Assembly: GCA_002118135.1 (NCBI GenBank)
Contig: BDIU01000399.1
Span: forward strand, 186,204-250,203
From: Trebouxia sp. TZW2008
Lineage: Eukaryota; Chlorophyta; Trebouxiophyceae; Trebouxiales; Trebouxiaceae
DNA: 64,000 bases
Direction of reading: 5' to 3'
Shown here: positions 33,013-45,074 of the stretch, in pieces
Layout of the letters: every line of letters begins with the position of its first letter
Position numbering within the stretch: position 1 is the first letter of the stretch
Notes under the pieces: generated by a model
The model's input: the letters and a program-made list of their open reading frames with translations, nothing else
Told to the model about the DNA's origin: nothing
The model's database searches: none
Position numbers and translations under genes: made by a program

Positions 33013-33455
33013 TGTCACAGATGGAAATGTGAAAGTGTCTTCTGCTGTCTATAATCGTAATTAAGCATTTGCAAGGGTAGTGGAACTGGAAGTGTATCAT
33101 ACACTTTCAACAAAATGTTGAAATGTGTCAGCATATCTTTACATGCAGTCTCAGGCTTTGTGACGTGTTATGCCTTGAGCCCCTAACACAATGTGTACGC
33201 TACTATGTCAAGCACAAGTCAGAAGGGATTTGCAGTTCTTGTAAACCAGTTTCAGATGACAGACACGTCTGGTGTGCAGACTGCTGAGTAAATCAAGACA
33301 TGAACAGCAGTACCTGCAACAAAAACCCAGTAACTGGTAGTACATCTTGTCACCTACTGAACCTACACCCTAAGTCTAGCTCATGAAGACACCCATAAGC
33401 CCCGACTACTAATTTCAAAACATCAAAATCCAGCAAGGCAGCCAAATCTTGTTGA
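33013..33455. other. Convergent intergenic region
   Basis: Lies between the kinesin stop (plus) and the SPRING1-like stop (minus). No exon, repeat or RNA gene is recognised. Confidence 0.4.
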
Positions 33456-34972
33456 TCAAGCTATACTTGTGACTTGAGAATCTTGAGTACATGGGCAAAG
33501 TCTTTGTGTGTTGGGATGACTGATATCACAGGCAAATTGGGCATTGCTTTCTGCAGTCAAACAGTCAGTTGGTTGCTGTTCTTTGGGAGCATCAGCACCA
33601 ACATAGGATGGTTGTATGTCACCTCCACTGTTATCACACCCAGCTTCACATGCAAAGTATGTCCTCAAAACATTGCAGTGATTCAGAGCGATCATATGCT
33701 GCAGTGCGCAGCTGCTGTTGGTCCTGTTGCATGCAGCAGTACAGCTCTCGCCTTTATCTCCAACTACTGTGTGTACATGGCTTGGGAGAGGGGGCGCTGG
33801 AGGTAAAGGCATTACTGGCTTGCCTGCGCATTCGTGCATTCATTCATTCATTGAGTATGCTTGATAGGCAGACTGTGGAACCTGGTGACTAGGTGTGCAC
33901 AGATATGTCAACTGCCTCCATGCAAGTCTGTCAGGAGCTGTTTTGCACCGATCAAACAGGACTTGCAAGGCAGACTGCGCGTCAAATTGCAGACATACCT
34001 TGATCACAACGATTCCAGGCAAATGGTGTGACAAGCATTGACAGCTTGACATGCAACATTCAGTCCATGCAAGCAGAACCAAGATAGCTGTACTTCATGT
34101 TGTGTTGACCCAGCTGACCAAGGCAATGGGCACACCTGATCGCGAAAAGCAATGATGGTATGGATCTAGATAGGCATTCTCATGTACAGTACTGTTTGAG
34201 GAGGTTCGACATTTCCCTTGACAATACTCAAATGGACTGCTCCATCGCCCAGTATCTGACCTGCAACACATAAAGCGACTGGTCTGACTGCATGCTATTG
34301 GCCACAAGATAGTACACCCAGATTGTACAGTCATTGATCAAGACAGGACTGACACCAAAAGTCTTGTGATACATACCTGCCAGGGGATCTAAAGTCCTTG
34401 TTGTAGATGATTGATGCATTGTTGAGAGGTGCTAAACAGCAGGAGACACAGCTTTCAAATGTCTCACAGCATTGGCTGCCATGATTGCACCTGCATCCAT
34501 GACCCAGGAGCCTAAAACGCCAGTCAGATGATAAAGCTGACTAGGAATGTGGTGCCTGTACCTGTCGCAAGCAAATTGCCGGCCTGTCTTGCAGCAGCCT
34601 GTCTTCCAGTCTACATCTTCCCGTGTGCAAAGCCACCCCTGATCATCAGCTACGTTCCACCTGTGTATAGTGAACCAGGCTAAAGTGCTGTTTCTAATAA
34701 AACACATGCCAGTGGGAAACTTACAGGACTCACCTGTCCTGAGCTGAATTGTCACACTGTCCGTCACGTGTGACCAAGGGTCTGCAAAAGAGGCACAGTC
34801 AGTAGTGCTCGTCAGGAAAAGCTAAGTCTTGGTGAAGACAACAAATACGACACCTGCTTAAAGGTTTCCTGGGGTGCCATGCTCTTCTGGCACTGCCTTC
34901 CGACCAGGCAGCCATGAGTAGAAACGTACAACATAAACAATGTAATCTTGTGCTCCACCTCCACTTCAGCAT
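33456..34972 (-). CDS. SPRING1: SPRING1/C12orf49-type Golgi membrane protein with extra Cys-rich tail
   Basis: Exon 1 (34972-34854) encodes a signal anchor, RLHCLCCTFLLMAAW. Later exons join in phase 2 and give the SPRING Cys signature: GQCDNSAQDRW, GWLCTREDVDWKTGCC, CRCNHGSQCCETFESCVSCC, FEYCQGKCRTSSNSTVHENA and YLDPYHHC. The order CVSCC ... KCRTSS....HEN.Y.DP is diagnostic of the family (SPRING1, formerly C12orf49/UPF0454), in animals a Golgi factor that licenses site-1 protease and the SREBP pathway. After it come VVIKVCLQFD and a second Cys-rich domain (GESCTAACNR, FACEAGCDN, DCLTAES, RLCPC) that resembles the C-terminal tail of MGAT5-type glycosyltransferases. What a SPRING protein does in an alga is not known to me. 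The exons at 33.9-34.1 kb are less certain. Confidence 0.75.
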
Positions 34973-35107
34973 GCTGCAGTCGAGGTCACCGCGCTCCAAG
35001 CAACCCCATCACATGCAACAGTCCTGATCGTAACAGCGGTTAAGCAGTGTGTGATCAAACCCTGCTTTAGGTGACACGCTTGCACCAGCTGAGCAGTGGT
35101 GTTTGCG

Positions 35108-35954
35108 ATGGCCTCGAGCAACGGGAAGCAGAGGGCGGCAGAGACACTTGTGGGCAGCGCCAATGCAGGTGATTAAGGCACTGTCGGAAGGTGCAGCTCA
35201 TGTGCTCGACTCGCTTTTGTTCGTCTTGGCTCTTGTTCGTTTTAAGGTCACTTCCTGCATGACTCACCGGTGCCGTAATAGGAAGCTGCAGCTTCCTTCC
35301 GCATTGGACGAAGCAATTCTGATAGCTTCTGAGGCAAGGCAGGCCATCATGGGAAGCCTCTTGCATCAGGCTGCAGCAATGCTGCCACAGTTGGCAGCCA
35401 GGACAGTGGTAACCAGCTCAGAATGACGCATCTTGCTAGGTCTCTATGCAAGAGGGTCACCGGATGGCGCAAATTGTCAGGTGAGTGGCTCCGGAATCCC
35501 AGCGCATGCGCGAACTCCCAATGTGCACATCGTACACATATACATACGGGTGCACGCATATGTGCATCTTTTGTGTGTGCGTAGACTTGAGATTGCAAGC
35601 TGTGGAGTCCACAGATTGTCAAAAGCACCAATGACATTCATCAAAGCCAAGCGTCTTCAAACCTGATCCAAGACAGCATGCAACAAGACAGATCAGCTCT
35701 TGTAAGCATGCATCGCATCGGCAGCAGACTAGCTGGCTCATCATGGCTCTGCTAAACGACTTTGGCTCGATTGCTTGCCGGTAAAAATCAAGCTTGAACG
35801 GCGCCTCTATAGCACTGAAATCTAAATCTGGGATTATGCCGGGATTTTTGAACACTTGGCGGACCCAGAGGTGAAGCGGAGAACAGGAAACCCCTTCCGT
35901 ACGGAGGTGCCCGCGGCAGTAGCTAGGTTTGCTGCAAAATTAGCTCAGCAATAG
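35108..35954 (+). CDS. Small hypothetical multi-exon gene
   Basis: Exon-like pieces on the plus strand between two confident genes. They are: ATG at 35108 (MASSNGKQRAAETLVGSANA, ending at GTGATT); LPSALDEAILIASEARQAIM and LLHQAAAMLPQLAARTV (after GCTGCAG, ending at GTAACC); VSMQEGHRMAQIV (35441-35482, ending at GTGAGT); and a final EVKRRTGNPFRTEVPAAVAR exon stopping at 35954. The pieces look coding and helical, but I could not make every phase agree, and an alternative start at 35164 exists. No family is recognised. Confidence 0.35.
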
Positions 35955-36298
35955 CGGTCGGGCTGGAACAACGCGCACTTGCGCAGCTTGAATCGTATCG
36001 CCCGACACTCGTGCGCGAGAGGTATCAGGCAACCGCTGTGCCAGCGATACAGCTCAGCATCAGAAGTCGCGCTTCAGTCAGCTAATACCTCAGCTTTCAG
36101 CACGCACAGATCACTCGTGCTGTCGAGCCATTGCATTGCTTGGCGGAATTCACAGGGCTTGCTTGCGCGTGTCGGCGCGTGAATGCACCAGGCTGCTCAT
36201 CAGTTAGTTCGGCAAATAGCGTAGCGTGGAGAAACTGGCGCTCCAACGCACAAGGCGGTGTCAGCATCTCTGCGCATCGCCTAGTCGAGACTCTGTAA
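35955..36298. other. Intergenic region upstream of the GT90 gene
   Basis: 344 bases without a supported exon; expected to hold the GT90 promoter. A TTG-initiated frame starting at 35979 looks like a mitochondrial presequence but has no ATG. Confidence 0.35.
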
Positions 36299-39200
36299 AT
36301 GCTCAGAGTCCTCAGCGCCTTTTGTAAGCGGTAGGTGCAATTCGGCTTACACCTTATTAAACTGTACCTCAAGAGCGATTGGCTGTGAGACTTTCCCAGA
36401 ACAGAGCATTTCCCTGTGCTTCAAGCGACTATTTGGCATGATACCTGATCATTAGCTGTGGTCTTCTGCTCTAAAATAGCTAAAAGCTGCAATACACAGG
36501 GCTTAACCTATCACTGCAAGCACTCAGCAAGCTGAGACTGCGCTCTCCTTCTGCAGGCGCAGCGTCAGAACTGGCGGAGTTGTAGCAGTGCTTGTGAACT
36601 TTGTGGTGCTGCTCAACTTCATTGTTTCCTATCTGCACACAACTCGTACGCACAGAGTGTATGTGCTGGGTACACGCAAACTACCAGAAGCAGAAGCTAA
36701 CTTCACTCTTCCGGATCCATCAGCTACATCCTTTTACCAGCAATGGATACAGAGGGACCTGCAGCCCTGGAGGGCAGAGGGCATATCAACCGTAAGAAAT
36801 GACACTCAATCATTGGAGCAGCAATGTCTCTGCTAGCAAGCTCCTGCTGTTATCGCCATCATCTGTCATCAGGATCAATGTTGACTGCTGAACTCTATGC
36901 GCAAGGTTGTTGATTGTAATGGTGCTTGCAGGAACTTGTTGACAGCTACGCACTTTCAGGGAAATGGCATGAGTGTCTAGGGGAAGTCTTGAGATTTCAG
37001 ATAATAAATGGTAGCTTATGGATTGATCATCTGTCAGAGCGACATGCAGGCTGGTATCCTGCAAGGCTTGGACCTGGTACGTCTTGATGCTTGCACGCCT
37101 GCAATGATACGCACGCTTGTCGAGTGCTGCAACCTGACATCCCAGAGAGGCGACTCGACTGCTCAAGCTGTGTGCTACTTGCAGGCGCCCTGTCAGGCAA
37201 AGGCAAAATTCCATATGCCATTCTAGCTTTGTTAGATGTACTGAAACATTATCCTGGACAGGTAGGTCTGTTCTTCCACAATTTGGCTGTTGGGGAGTAT
37301 CTCATATCTGCTCTGTTGTTTTGTTGCAAATATTTGCTCTGCGCTACATAGGCAGCCATGCGCAAGTCTGTGCCCCAAGAGGTGATGACTATCCTCAGAT
37401 TCAATGCGCTCTTCTGCAGGTCCCAGACATAGATGCCATCATCCACACGTCAGACTTCTCGTGCATTAAAGCCACTCCAGGCGGTTTGCAACCTCTCGCC
37501 CCACCAATCTTTGGTTACAACAGCGACCCTGCACATGAGGATGTCCCCTTTCCAGACTACAGCTACTGGGGCCATGAGTACACACGACTCAGAGGTGCAC
37601 CTTCACAGACTTCTAACCTTGTGCCTCTGTTGCAAGTTGAGCCGTGGCCATCAAGTTTATGCTTTATGGCAATCTTTCGCAGTGGCCAGGACAAAGCAAT
37701 CCGGAGTGCATGGCTGACCATGTGCACAAAGCCACCAGCATTGGCCATAGCACATCACAGCATCACTGTGCCGTCGATGGCCCATTGCCAATGCTGGCGG
37801 CTTTGTACACATGGTCAGCCATGCAGCGCAGATTGCTTTGTCCACACGCGTCGCACAGATGCAGTGCATGCTGTGCAAGCGGACAGTCTGACACCTTGCG
37901 GCCTGTTGCAGATGAGTACTTTTATTACTGGCATGGGTGGGACTTGCAGTATAAGTGGATCAGAGAGCTATACCAGAACACCAGTCTGGTTGACAGGCGA
38001 CCTCAGGCCATCTGGAGGGGCAGAGTGGCTGATGATGATTACCCTGAGCGAGACGCCCTTAGGTATGGCGAAGCCCCTTTTTCCAGGATTTTGCTGTGTT
38101 TGCAACAGACCATTCACACTGTAGCAGTGCATGGTGTCTGTGCACTGCAACTGTTGAATCATGCTGTTCCTTTGTACTTTGCCATTTCGCTTAAGTGCTC
38201 ACGGCAAAGTTGTGTACACCAAGATTGCATCCATTGTGTTGAGTATGTTGACTTTTGTTGAAGACTGCGGTGCTGTATGCAGGCGAGCTTATCAGAAGTG
38301 CCCAGCAGAGTTGAGTCGGCAGGGCCGGGCAGCTGATGCTGCCCTCATCAATCAGAACTTTGATGTTGATCAGATCTCTGACAATTGCCGCTTCAGGTCA
38401 GCTGCTGCTCACAATGTCAATGCATTCAACCAATCAATCATGTCTCTTTGTTTCCTTGATGGCTTAGCTGATGACTATCTGCTCTGAAAGCAAGGTTTTG
38501 CTTCAATGCAGCCCAATTGTTTTCAAATCCGAAGCCAACAGTTGTGGAGCCTGATGTGCACTGAACATCCAACACATCATTGCATGTGCCAGAACATTGT
38601 TTCAAGGCCTTGGCCATCAGGTGCATGCGTCTGTGCAGGTATGTAGTATACTTGGAGTCAATGGCGTGGAGCACCAACGGACGGCATAAGTTCTCCTGTG
38701 GATCTGTCATTGTGTCAAATAAGATGGGCTACTATGAATTCTTCACAAGGGCGTTAAAGCCTGGTATACATTACGTTGAGGTTGACCCTGACAATTTGTG
38801 TGATGACCTAGTCAATAAGGTAGGCTGCACACTGGCCCCAACTCACAGTCAATATTGCTTGCTTCCACATTCACATGCAGCTTATTGCTGCAAGTTGCCT
38901 CCATGTGTTGATGCTTCTGCATCGCAAATCGTAACGTTCCCTACAACTGTTTGAGGCCCTGCACCAGGAAGCAAAAGCACAGCATGAAGCAAAGCTAATA
39001 CTGCTGCATGTTTCCTGCAGATCAGATATATGAATGAAGTTCTGGACGATGGTAGTCCTAGCAGCAAGTCAACAGGTCAGAGTTTGGGTAGGCAGGGCCT
39101 TGGCCTCGAATTAACAAATCAGCGTAGTGTGAGCAGTGTCCTGACAAAAACCTCAGAGTATGATCTGCATCCACAGGAGATCGCAGATGCTGGCCTAAAG

Positions 39201-39703
39201 GTATGTGTTGCGTGTGCAGCATGATCAATGCTGCTCATGCATGTTGCAACAAAAGTTCGTGCAAGCATGTTTGTCTTAGCTTCTACTTTCATCTGCCTGT
39301 TTGGAATTGTGTACACAGGCCTCTGCGTGAATCATGTTGTGGCAGAGTGTTCATGCACTGAATTGTTGGTTATGGCTCAAACTGCCTGCTGAACGGTTGT
39401 GTCCTGCAGTTCATTGAGGATCATGTGCAAATGGAGGACGTTCGGCTTTACATTAGGGATGTGCTCAGAGAATACGCAGCATTGCAAACTGCAACTGAGA
39501 TCAAACCTTCTTGGAATGCTGTTTGCTATACTGGTCAGCTAGTGTTGGACCAGTTTGCCTTCCCATACCGGCTGGATAAGCAGGTTGTGGTTCAAGCATA
39601 TCCTTGGCTCACATCATTTGGCAAGGACCTATGCCCTGCAGCAGGGCAAGAAAGCACTGTCAGAGACAGCACAAATACTTTTGGGAGCAGAAAAATGAAA
39701 TAG
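36299..39703 (+). CDS. GT90 family (CAP10/POGLUT-like) glycosyltransferase, type II membrane protein
   Basis: Ten exons: 36299-36330, 36557-36791, 37001-37076, 37146-37261, 37420-37594, 37912-38062, 38283-38396, 38639-38819, 39021-39200 and 39410-39703; 1554 bases, 517 residues, phases matching at all junctions. Residues about 17-37 (GGVVAVLVNFVVLLNFIVSY) are a signal anchor after a basic cytosolic tail. The catalytic part follows the GT90 (DUF821) order: IINGSLWIDHLSERHAGWYP, LLDVLKHYPGQVPDIDAIIH, PPIFGYN, FPDYSYWGHEY, AIWRGRVADDDYPERDALR, YVVYLESMAWSTNGRHKFSC, EFFTRALKPGIHYVEVD and FIEDHVQMEDVRLYIRDVL. Relatives add glucose or xylose to proteins (Rumi/POGLUT) or act in glycan and wall synthesis, so a Golgi xylosyl- or glucosyltransferase role is likely; the substrate is not predictable. 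The 32-base first exon was chosen because its phase fits and it gives the basic N-terminus expected of a type II anchor. Confidence 0.88.
37689..37843. repeat. Long inverted repeat (hairpin) in GT90 intron 5
   Basis: The left arm 37689-37748 begins GGACAAAGCAATCCGGAGTG and continues CATGGCTGACCATGTGCACA and AAGCCACCAGCATTGGCCAT. The right arm 37784-37843 is its reverse complement with about seven mismatches and ends in GATTGCTTTGTCC. The loop is about 35 bases. The transcript would fold into a stem of nearly 60 base pairs. Confidence 0.8.
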
Positions 39704-40801
39704 TGTGATCAATGAATGAAATGTTGGCAGTCCATGTACTTGTTTGCTGCTAATGACTGCAGAATCTGATGCAGAGTTGTCTGCTGCTTTCAAAGTTGTG
39801 CTGACATGCGGAGTCCGCCTCCTGTACTACTGACAGTCCCATTGCAGGTTCCATTTTAGTGACTAAAAGCAAACACCAATGCAGACCTCATTGCTTTGTC
39901 TTTTCATTTTGTTGGACTACGTCATTTCAAACTGTTTTCAGGACATTTTCAGAGTAGGATTAGCTGAATAAGCGTTCTGCAGCTAGCAGGAGCTGCATTG
40001 ATACAGGTGGGAGGGCTTTCCACTAGTCTGGTGTGCTATGTCGCAGGTGTGTGGCTTTTGCGTATCAGGCAATCAACGAACGCATCAATTGAGCCAGCGA
40101 ACATGCTGGCATTGTTAAAACTTGGCACATATTGTTGCCACTGGTATCCAGCTGACTCGTCCTTGTGTGGACATGCATGCATAAGCACGCTTGACTTACT
40201 ACCTGTGCCGCAGCTCAATACATTGAAGGCACAGAGCTATGATAGCATCACCCTGGCTCATGCCATTATCAAGGCTGCATGAGCTGTGCTCTATGTCATT
40301 GCACACATGCATACGAGGCTGAGTTAGCGTTGACAGTCACAGGGCAGTAGCTTGACATGTAGCGAATCAACAAATTCCTTGAGGTCATTTTGGACTGGCA
40401 GGCAAATTCAGTGAATGGTTCATGGCCCTTTTCAAAAGTTGCATCATGTCTCCCTTCTCCTGGGTGCATGGTGCTACCAGAGTGCTGCACAGGTCATCAT
40501 TTGGCATCACTCTTCGAGCTTCTACAACAGGCAGCGTGTGCACCACTTCAGAAGGAGAGTGACATTTCTGGCAGCTGCATAAGGTGGCCAAAGTTGTGAT
40601 GGCTAGAGTGCGTGCTGTATGCATTCATTTGCCATACTTGCTCCTGATCTTCTCTGCCACCCCAGTCAAACCTGCAGACAGACAATGACAGCTGAGACAG
40701 ATCAAGTCGCATGCAAAAGCACTCGCGCCATGGGACCAAGCTGTGCATGCTATGCAGCATCTGATGCACAAAGACAGTGCTCTGCAGCTCCCAGGTTGCT
40801 T
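39704..40801. other. Convergent intergenic region
   Basis: About 1.1 kb between the GT90 stop (plus) and the TBC stop (minus). Open frames on both strands (39998-40282, 40385-40624) show no family resemblance or splice pattern. Nothing else is recognised. Confidence 0.4.
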
Positions 40802-43800
40802 CTATGCACAGAGGCTTCTGTCGTGATGCCTAAGAGCGGAGGCTTCTTTGCTGTCTTTTCCTTCATTCTGCCGCTCACCTTCTACTTGCATGACATGGCT
40901 GTCTTCAGCACTTGCTATCAAGGCATGATCAAGATTCTTCCTTGCATTCCTGCGCTTCATCTCAAACTCAACTGCCTCCTGCTTGACTTGGCGGTAGTTC
41001 TCAATGCGGGACATGGGCATGCTTCCAATGCCGTCAAAAGCCACCTACAAAGCAGCAAAATGTCAAAGCCTTTGCTATGGACAGTACCAACGGTGCTGAA
41101 GGCTTGGCTAACAAGCATGGATATAAGGCTGCCATATGGATGCACATGGTCAGAATATACAGATGCATTTTCTATGGCTCCATGCACAAGCAACTGCTGT
41201 ACAAACTGCATCAGCCCGTGCAGGCCTTTGTCTGCATGGGGCTGCATCAACAACTAGCATGCTGACTGCACAAGCAAAGATGGCAATCTATACTGCCACT
41301 TGGGCTAATCTTAGCTCCCCTGTATGCTTACAGGCTGAAAGCCGGCAACTCATACAAGATGACTGGATTGTTCCTTCACACTGACATGACAAAGGCAAAC
41401 GTGGCAACAGCTCAGCTCGTGACGTGCTTGCCTTCATCAGCTTGTCTCTGTCATGCATATGCGTGACAGCTTGCCGGATCTCCCGCAACAGCAGACCCAC
41501 GTTGTCCTGCTTCAACAGCATGGGCTCATTGGTCTTGAGCAGGGCTAGAGCCACCCTGAACAACACCTTGGGCCCCTCATTCAACAGTGCATCCCAGACT
41601 CGGGCCGCTGTCTGCAGCATCACTGCACCCTGTGAAGTGCAACTGTGCAGTACAGAGGGCAGTACAGAGGGCAGTGCAACTCGCAGTACAGAGCGCAGAG
41701 CGACTTAACACAATACAATACAATCCAACTGCGCGGTGCAAATTGCAGCATGTATGGCATGGGGACTTGTCCGAGTGTTGGAATGGAGAGAAGGTGCATA
41801 AAAGAAGAAAAAGAGACCTGACCTTGCTTGGCATAAACCTGCTGTTTGCTGGCATGCATGTGCGACCTGGCTGGCTTGACTATTGACATGCATGATTAGC
41901 GACGTGGGAAGGCTTGATGCTGGGTACCTCAGCAGGCAAGGTGGTTGCAAAGAGGCACAGGAACCAGTCAGTGGCAATGATGGACATCTCGCATTGCTGC
42001 GCCTGGAATTGCTTGTACAGCTTGGGCAGCTTCTTGTACATCAGCTCCTGCACCACCACCTCAGCTTCAAAACATGCAGAATTGGGGGATCTTTTGGCAG
42101 AAAACACTTTTGTAACAGGAGAACGGCATTGAGCAACATGAATCCGCTGAACCAGCTGAGCGTGGGCACACAAGACTGCTTACAAACTTTGCTGCTCACA
42201 ATCGTCGTAGTCCAAAGCTTGTAGACACGCAGCAATCCATATAATTGCGCAATTATCATCCAAAAATGCTGACAGGCCAGAGCTGTTGAGTAATGCTACA
42301 CAGGTGTGCAAAATTCACTACAGTGACTATCATTGCTGAGGGAATGTACGAGACATGCATACTTAGGGTGCGGCCTGACCTCAAGTGACCGCATCTCCAC
42401 ATGTGTGCCTACCAGGTCGCTGGCATACATGTCATGATAAAGAATGCCTGCACAAGCACTGTACAGGTGAGCTACTGCCCTAAAAGACTTTTGCTGAACA
42501 GCTGGATGTCATTGATGCCTGTTGCTGTGTCCAGCAAATTGCTGGCTGATGTCTCAAACAGAGATGACAACAGAGAAGAAGCAGTCACCTCAACTGCTTC
42601 TGTAACAGATGCATGTGAGCAGCTATGTGTATTAAGGACAGCGACATGCTGTTGGGCATAGCAGGCCTGTGCAGTCTGTCTTTTCCAAAACTGTTTGTCC
42701 CATACGCATGTTTGCAGGTGTGAGCAGGCATGTATGCCACTGCATACATGCTACCACAATTCATGGGGGGCAGAGTATTGCTATTACGTGACGGCACAGA
42801 AGCATGAAGTACCATTGGCATACACAATCCCAAGCATGGCAGCTTGAAGTACTGACCATTGTCATCTATGAGAGCCACCATGACCCAGAAGGCACGCTCC
42901 TCTGACAAGTCAAGGCATAGCAGCAGCATGGCAGCCACATAATTCATGCTCTGGCAATAGCCCACATCTGGTTTGTGCACTGAAAATGCCAGCAGCACTC
43001 TTCGCAGGGCTTCCTGTCCCTCTGGAGAGCCTACCCATGCATTTAAGGGGAAGGTTCTGGGCAAATCCTGCAGATGCATAGCCATGCAGCCTAGGCATTC
43101 TGAATTGAATTGCATGCAGCCATCAGGTGTCTGGCCCACCCGTCCTCCTCTTCACGGGTGCAGAGCCCTGAGACCTTGTTGGCTGGCTAAGGCTTGTGAA
43201 CAGCTCCTCCTGGCAGGTGTCCTTCTGTAACAACAACACAGTCTGCAGGTCGAACTGTCTGCAGGTCCGTCTTCATATCAGCAAATGCTCCAACCGCCTC
43301 AATTGCAAGCCAACGTGGAAGCAAGCATCAATCGATGCCAGTTGCTGATGACTTGCTGTCAGCAACAGGTCAAGATTTATTGCACAATGAGTGAACTGTA
43401 GGCAGGTCTGTGTCATTTGATGTCCTGTCAAGCTTTCAGCTCCTTGTCCAACTTTGCACCAGCAGCAGTGGTAGCCCTGCAAAGCATGCATGCTTTGAAA
43501 GCAAACCTACCAGGTTGATCTGATGCGCAGCAGGAGAAGTGGCTTCCCCTTGATGCACCATGGCTTCATAGTAATTGTTCATGTGCTCCTTCTGTAGCCG
43601 CGCAGCTCCTGATGTTTGCTCCCACACCCAGCCCCTGTACACTGGGGGCACACCCTACATCCCAGCATGACTGTCAAGCTGTGTTTGTGGATGTGCATGA
43701 CTGACAAATGCTGTTTGCCAAACATGGGCATACAGCGCAAGTCGCAGCATGTTTGTCTTGCTGCTTTTGCATGAATGCCTTTGGCTCATTTAGGTTTTGC

Positions 43801-44336
43801 TCAAAACAGACAAGCACAGCATGATGATGCTTCAACTGGCGCAGTCCAGCTGCAGTGTCAATGGTCAAACAGACAGCCTGTTTCATGGTCAACTCAGCAT
43901 GAGACAGGCTGTCTGAATTGACCAAAATTATCGGCTTCTGCCATCAGGACCTGCTATCTGACTGTTAACACAGCGCCATTTAGTGCAGCATGCATGTGTT
44001 CAGTCAGGACGCCAGTTTCAAGGTAACAGCAAGCTATCCACCATGCATTGTATGTGCATCTGGCACACATGCATGACTGTCCAAGTTTGCTCATGAAGCA
44101 TGAGCCTCAGCAAAGCAACAAATTTGTCCAAAATGCAACAATTCCTGCATGACACTCACCTCTCTGCAGTACTTCTTTAGCTTTGCAGCAGGGGGCAGCT
44201 TGCCAGATTTTAAAAACGGCTCCCATTTTGCAGCTCTGGCCTGTTGCTTGGCTTCACATGATCGCCTGGCCTGAGCTTCCTCTGGGCTCAGATTCAGTTC
44301 AAAACCATATACATCCAGTGCTGCTTGCGCAGCCAT
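40802..44336 (-). CDS. TBC-domain Rab GTPase-activating protein
   Basis: Seven exons: 44336-44160, 43654-43511, 43067-42857, 42447-42380, 42059-41928, 41629-41432 and 41044-40802; 1173 bases, 390 residues, phases matching. The start MAAQAALDVYGFEL is followed by KWEPFLKSGKLPPAAKLKKY and GVPPVYRGWVWEQTSGAARL, which opens the TBC domain. The two catalytic signatures are intact: the Arg finger in INLDLPRTFP (IxxDxxR, Arg about residue 111) and the Gln finger in VGYCQSMNYVAAML (YxQ). Then come ERAFWVMVALID, GILYHDMYASDLVG, KLPKLYKQFQ, MSIIATDWFLCLF, RVWDALLNEGPKVLFRVALA and a charged helical tail. TBC proteins speed GTP hydrolysis by Rab GTPases in membrane traffic; the Rab partner cannot be told. 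Intron 6 appears to use a GC donor (41431-41430). Confidence 0.9.
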
Positions 44337-45074
44337 TGTGCAAGGTCTGTAAGCTGCTGGGCCTCAGGCCATGACTGAATCAGCAGATTGAAACTCAGGG
44401 CCTGAATGCGAGCACCAAGCAACTGGTATGCTTGTACAATTGTGCTTTGGCGAGTCTACTTAGCTCGCACTTGCACTGCAGGTGACTGACACCATCGACA
44501 ATTTAGGCACTCACTTGACTCCGTGAGAAGTCTACAACGATGGTTGCAGGCTTCAGCGATGCCTTACTGGATGCGTACGCAGTCAAAGCACGATGCTGCC
44601 TGTCTTGGACTCGGAGAGTTGCTTGCAGGTGAAGCTGCAAATGAATCGACAGGAGCTGACCGTCGAGCAGCAGGGCAACTGTGTTACTGCGAACAAATCT
44701 CTGTAAGCTCTGACTTGAATGTGTCTGCGACGGTGCTGGCGAGAGTGTGATGCGCTGAGCTTGCTGCTTTGCTCAACTTGATGCAAGGTTTGACTGTGCT
44801 TACAAACTGCCAACAAAACCTTCAATCATGCAACCCTACAAAATAGCAGATTCCTGCCCTGCAACTCACAGAGTTGCAAAGTTGATAATGTTTGGGATCT
44901 CAACAGTGCAGTAAAATTACAGCTGAAAGCGTAGCTGAGCGCGCTACAAGTGCATGTTGAGGCTGTCACGCTCACGTTTCTGAGCCTCCGGGCACCGCCA
45001 TGCTCCATAAGCTGGCTCGCAGCTTGCTCCTCCGACCAGTAGCTTGATCATAAATCCGTCGAACCGGTGACAAC
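44337..45074. promoter_or_regulatory. Bidirectional promoter region between the TBC gene and the repeat-protein gene
   Basis: 738 bases between divergent starts. A plus-strand frame near 44540 (ATGGTTGCAGGC, ending at a GTGAAG donor near 44632) could be an alternative or non-coding first exon, but nothing downstream joins it convincingly. Confidence 0.35.

Noticed and set aside
35979..36182. A frame resembling a mitochondrial presequence upstream of the GT90 gene
   Set aside because: It begins with TTG, has no ATG, ends at a stop and does not join the GT90 exons. A 32-base ATG exon at 36299 fits the GT90 phase.
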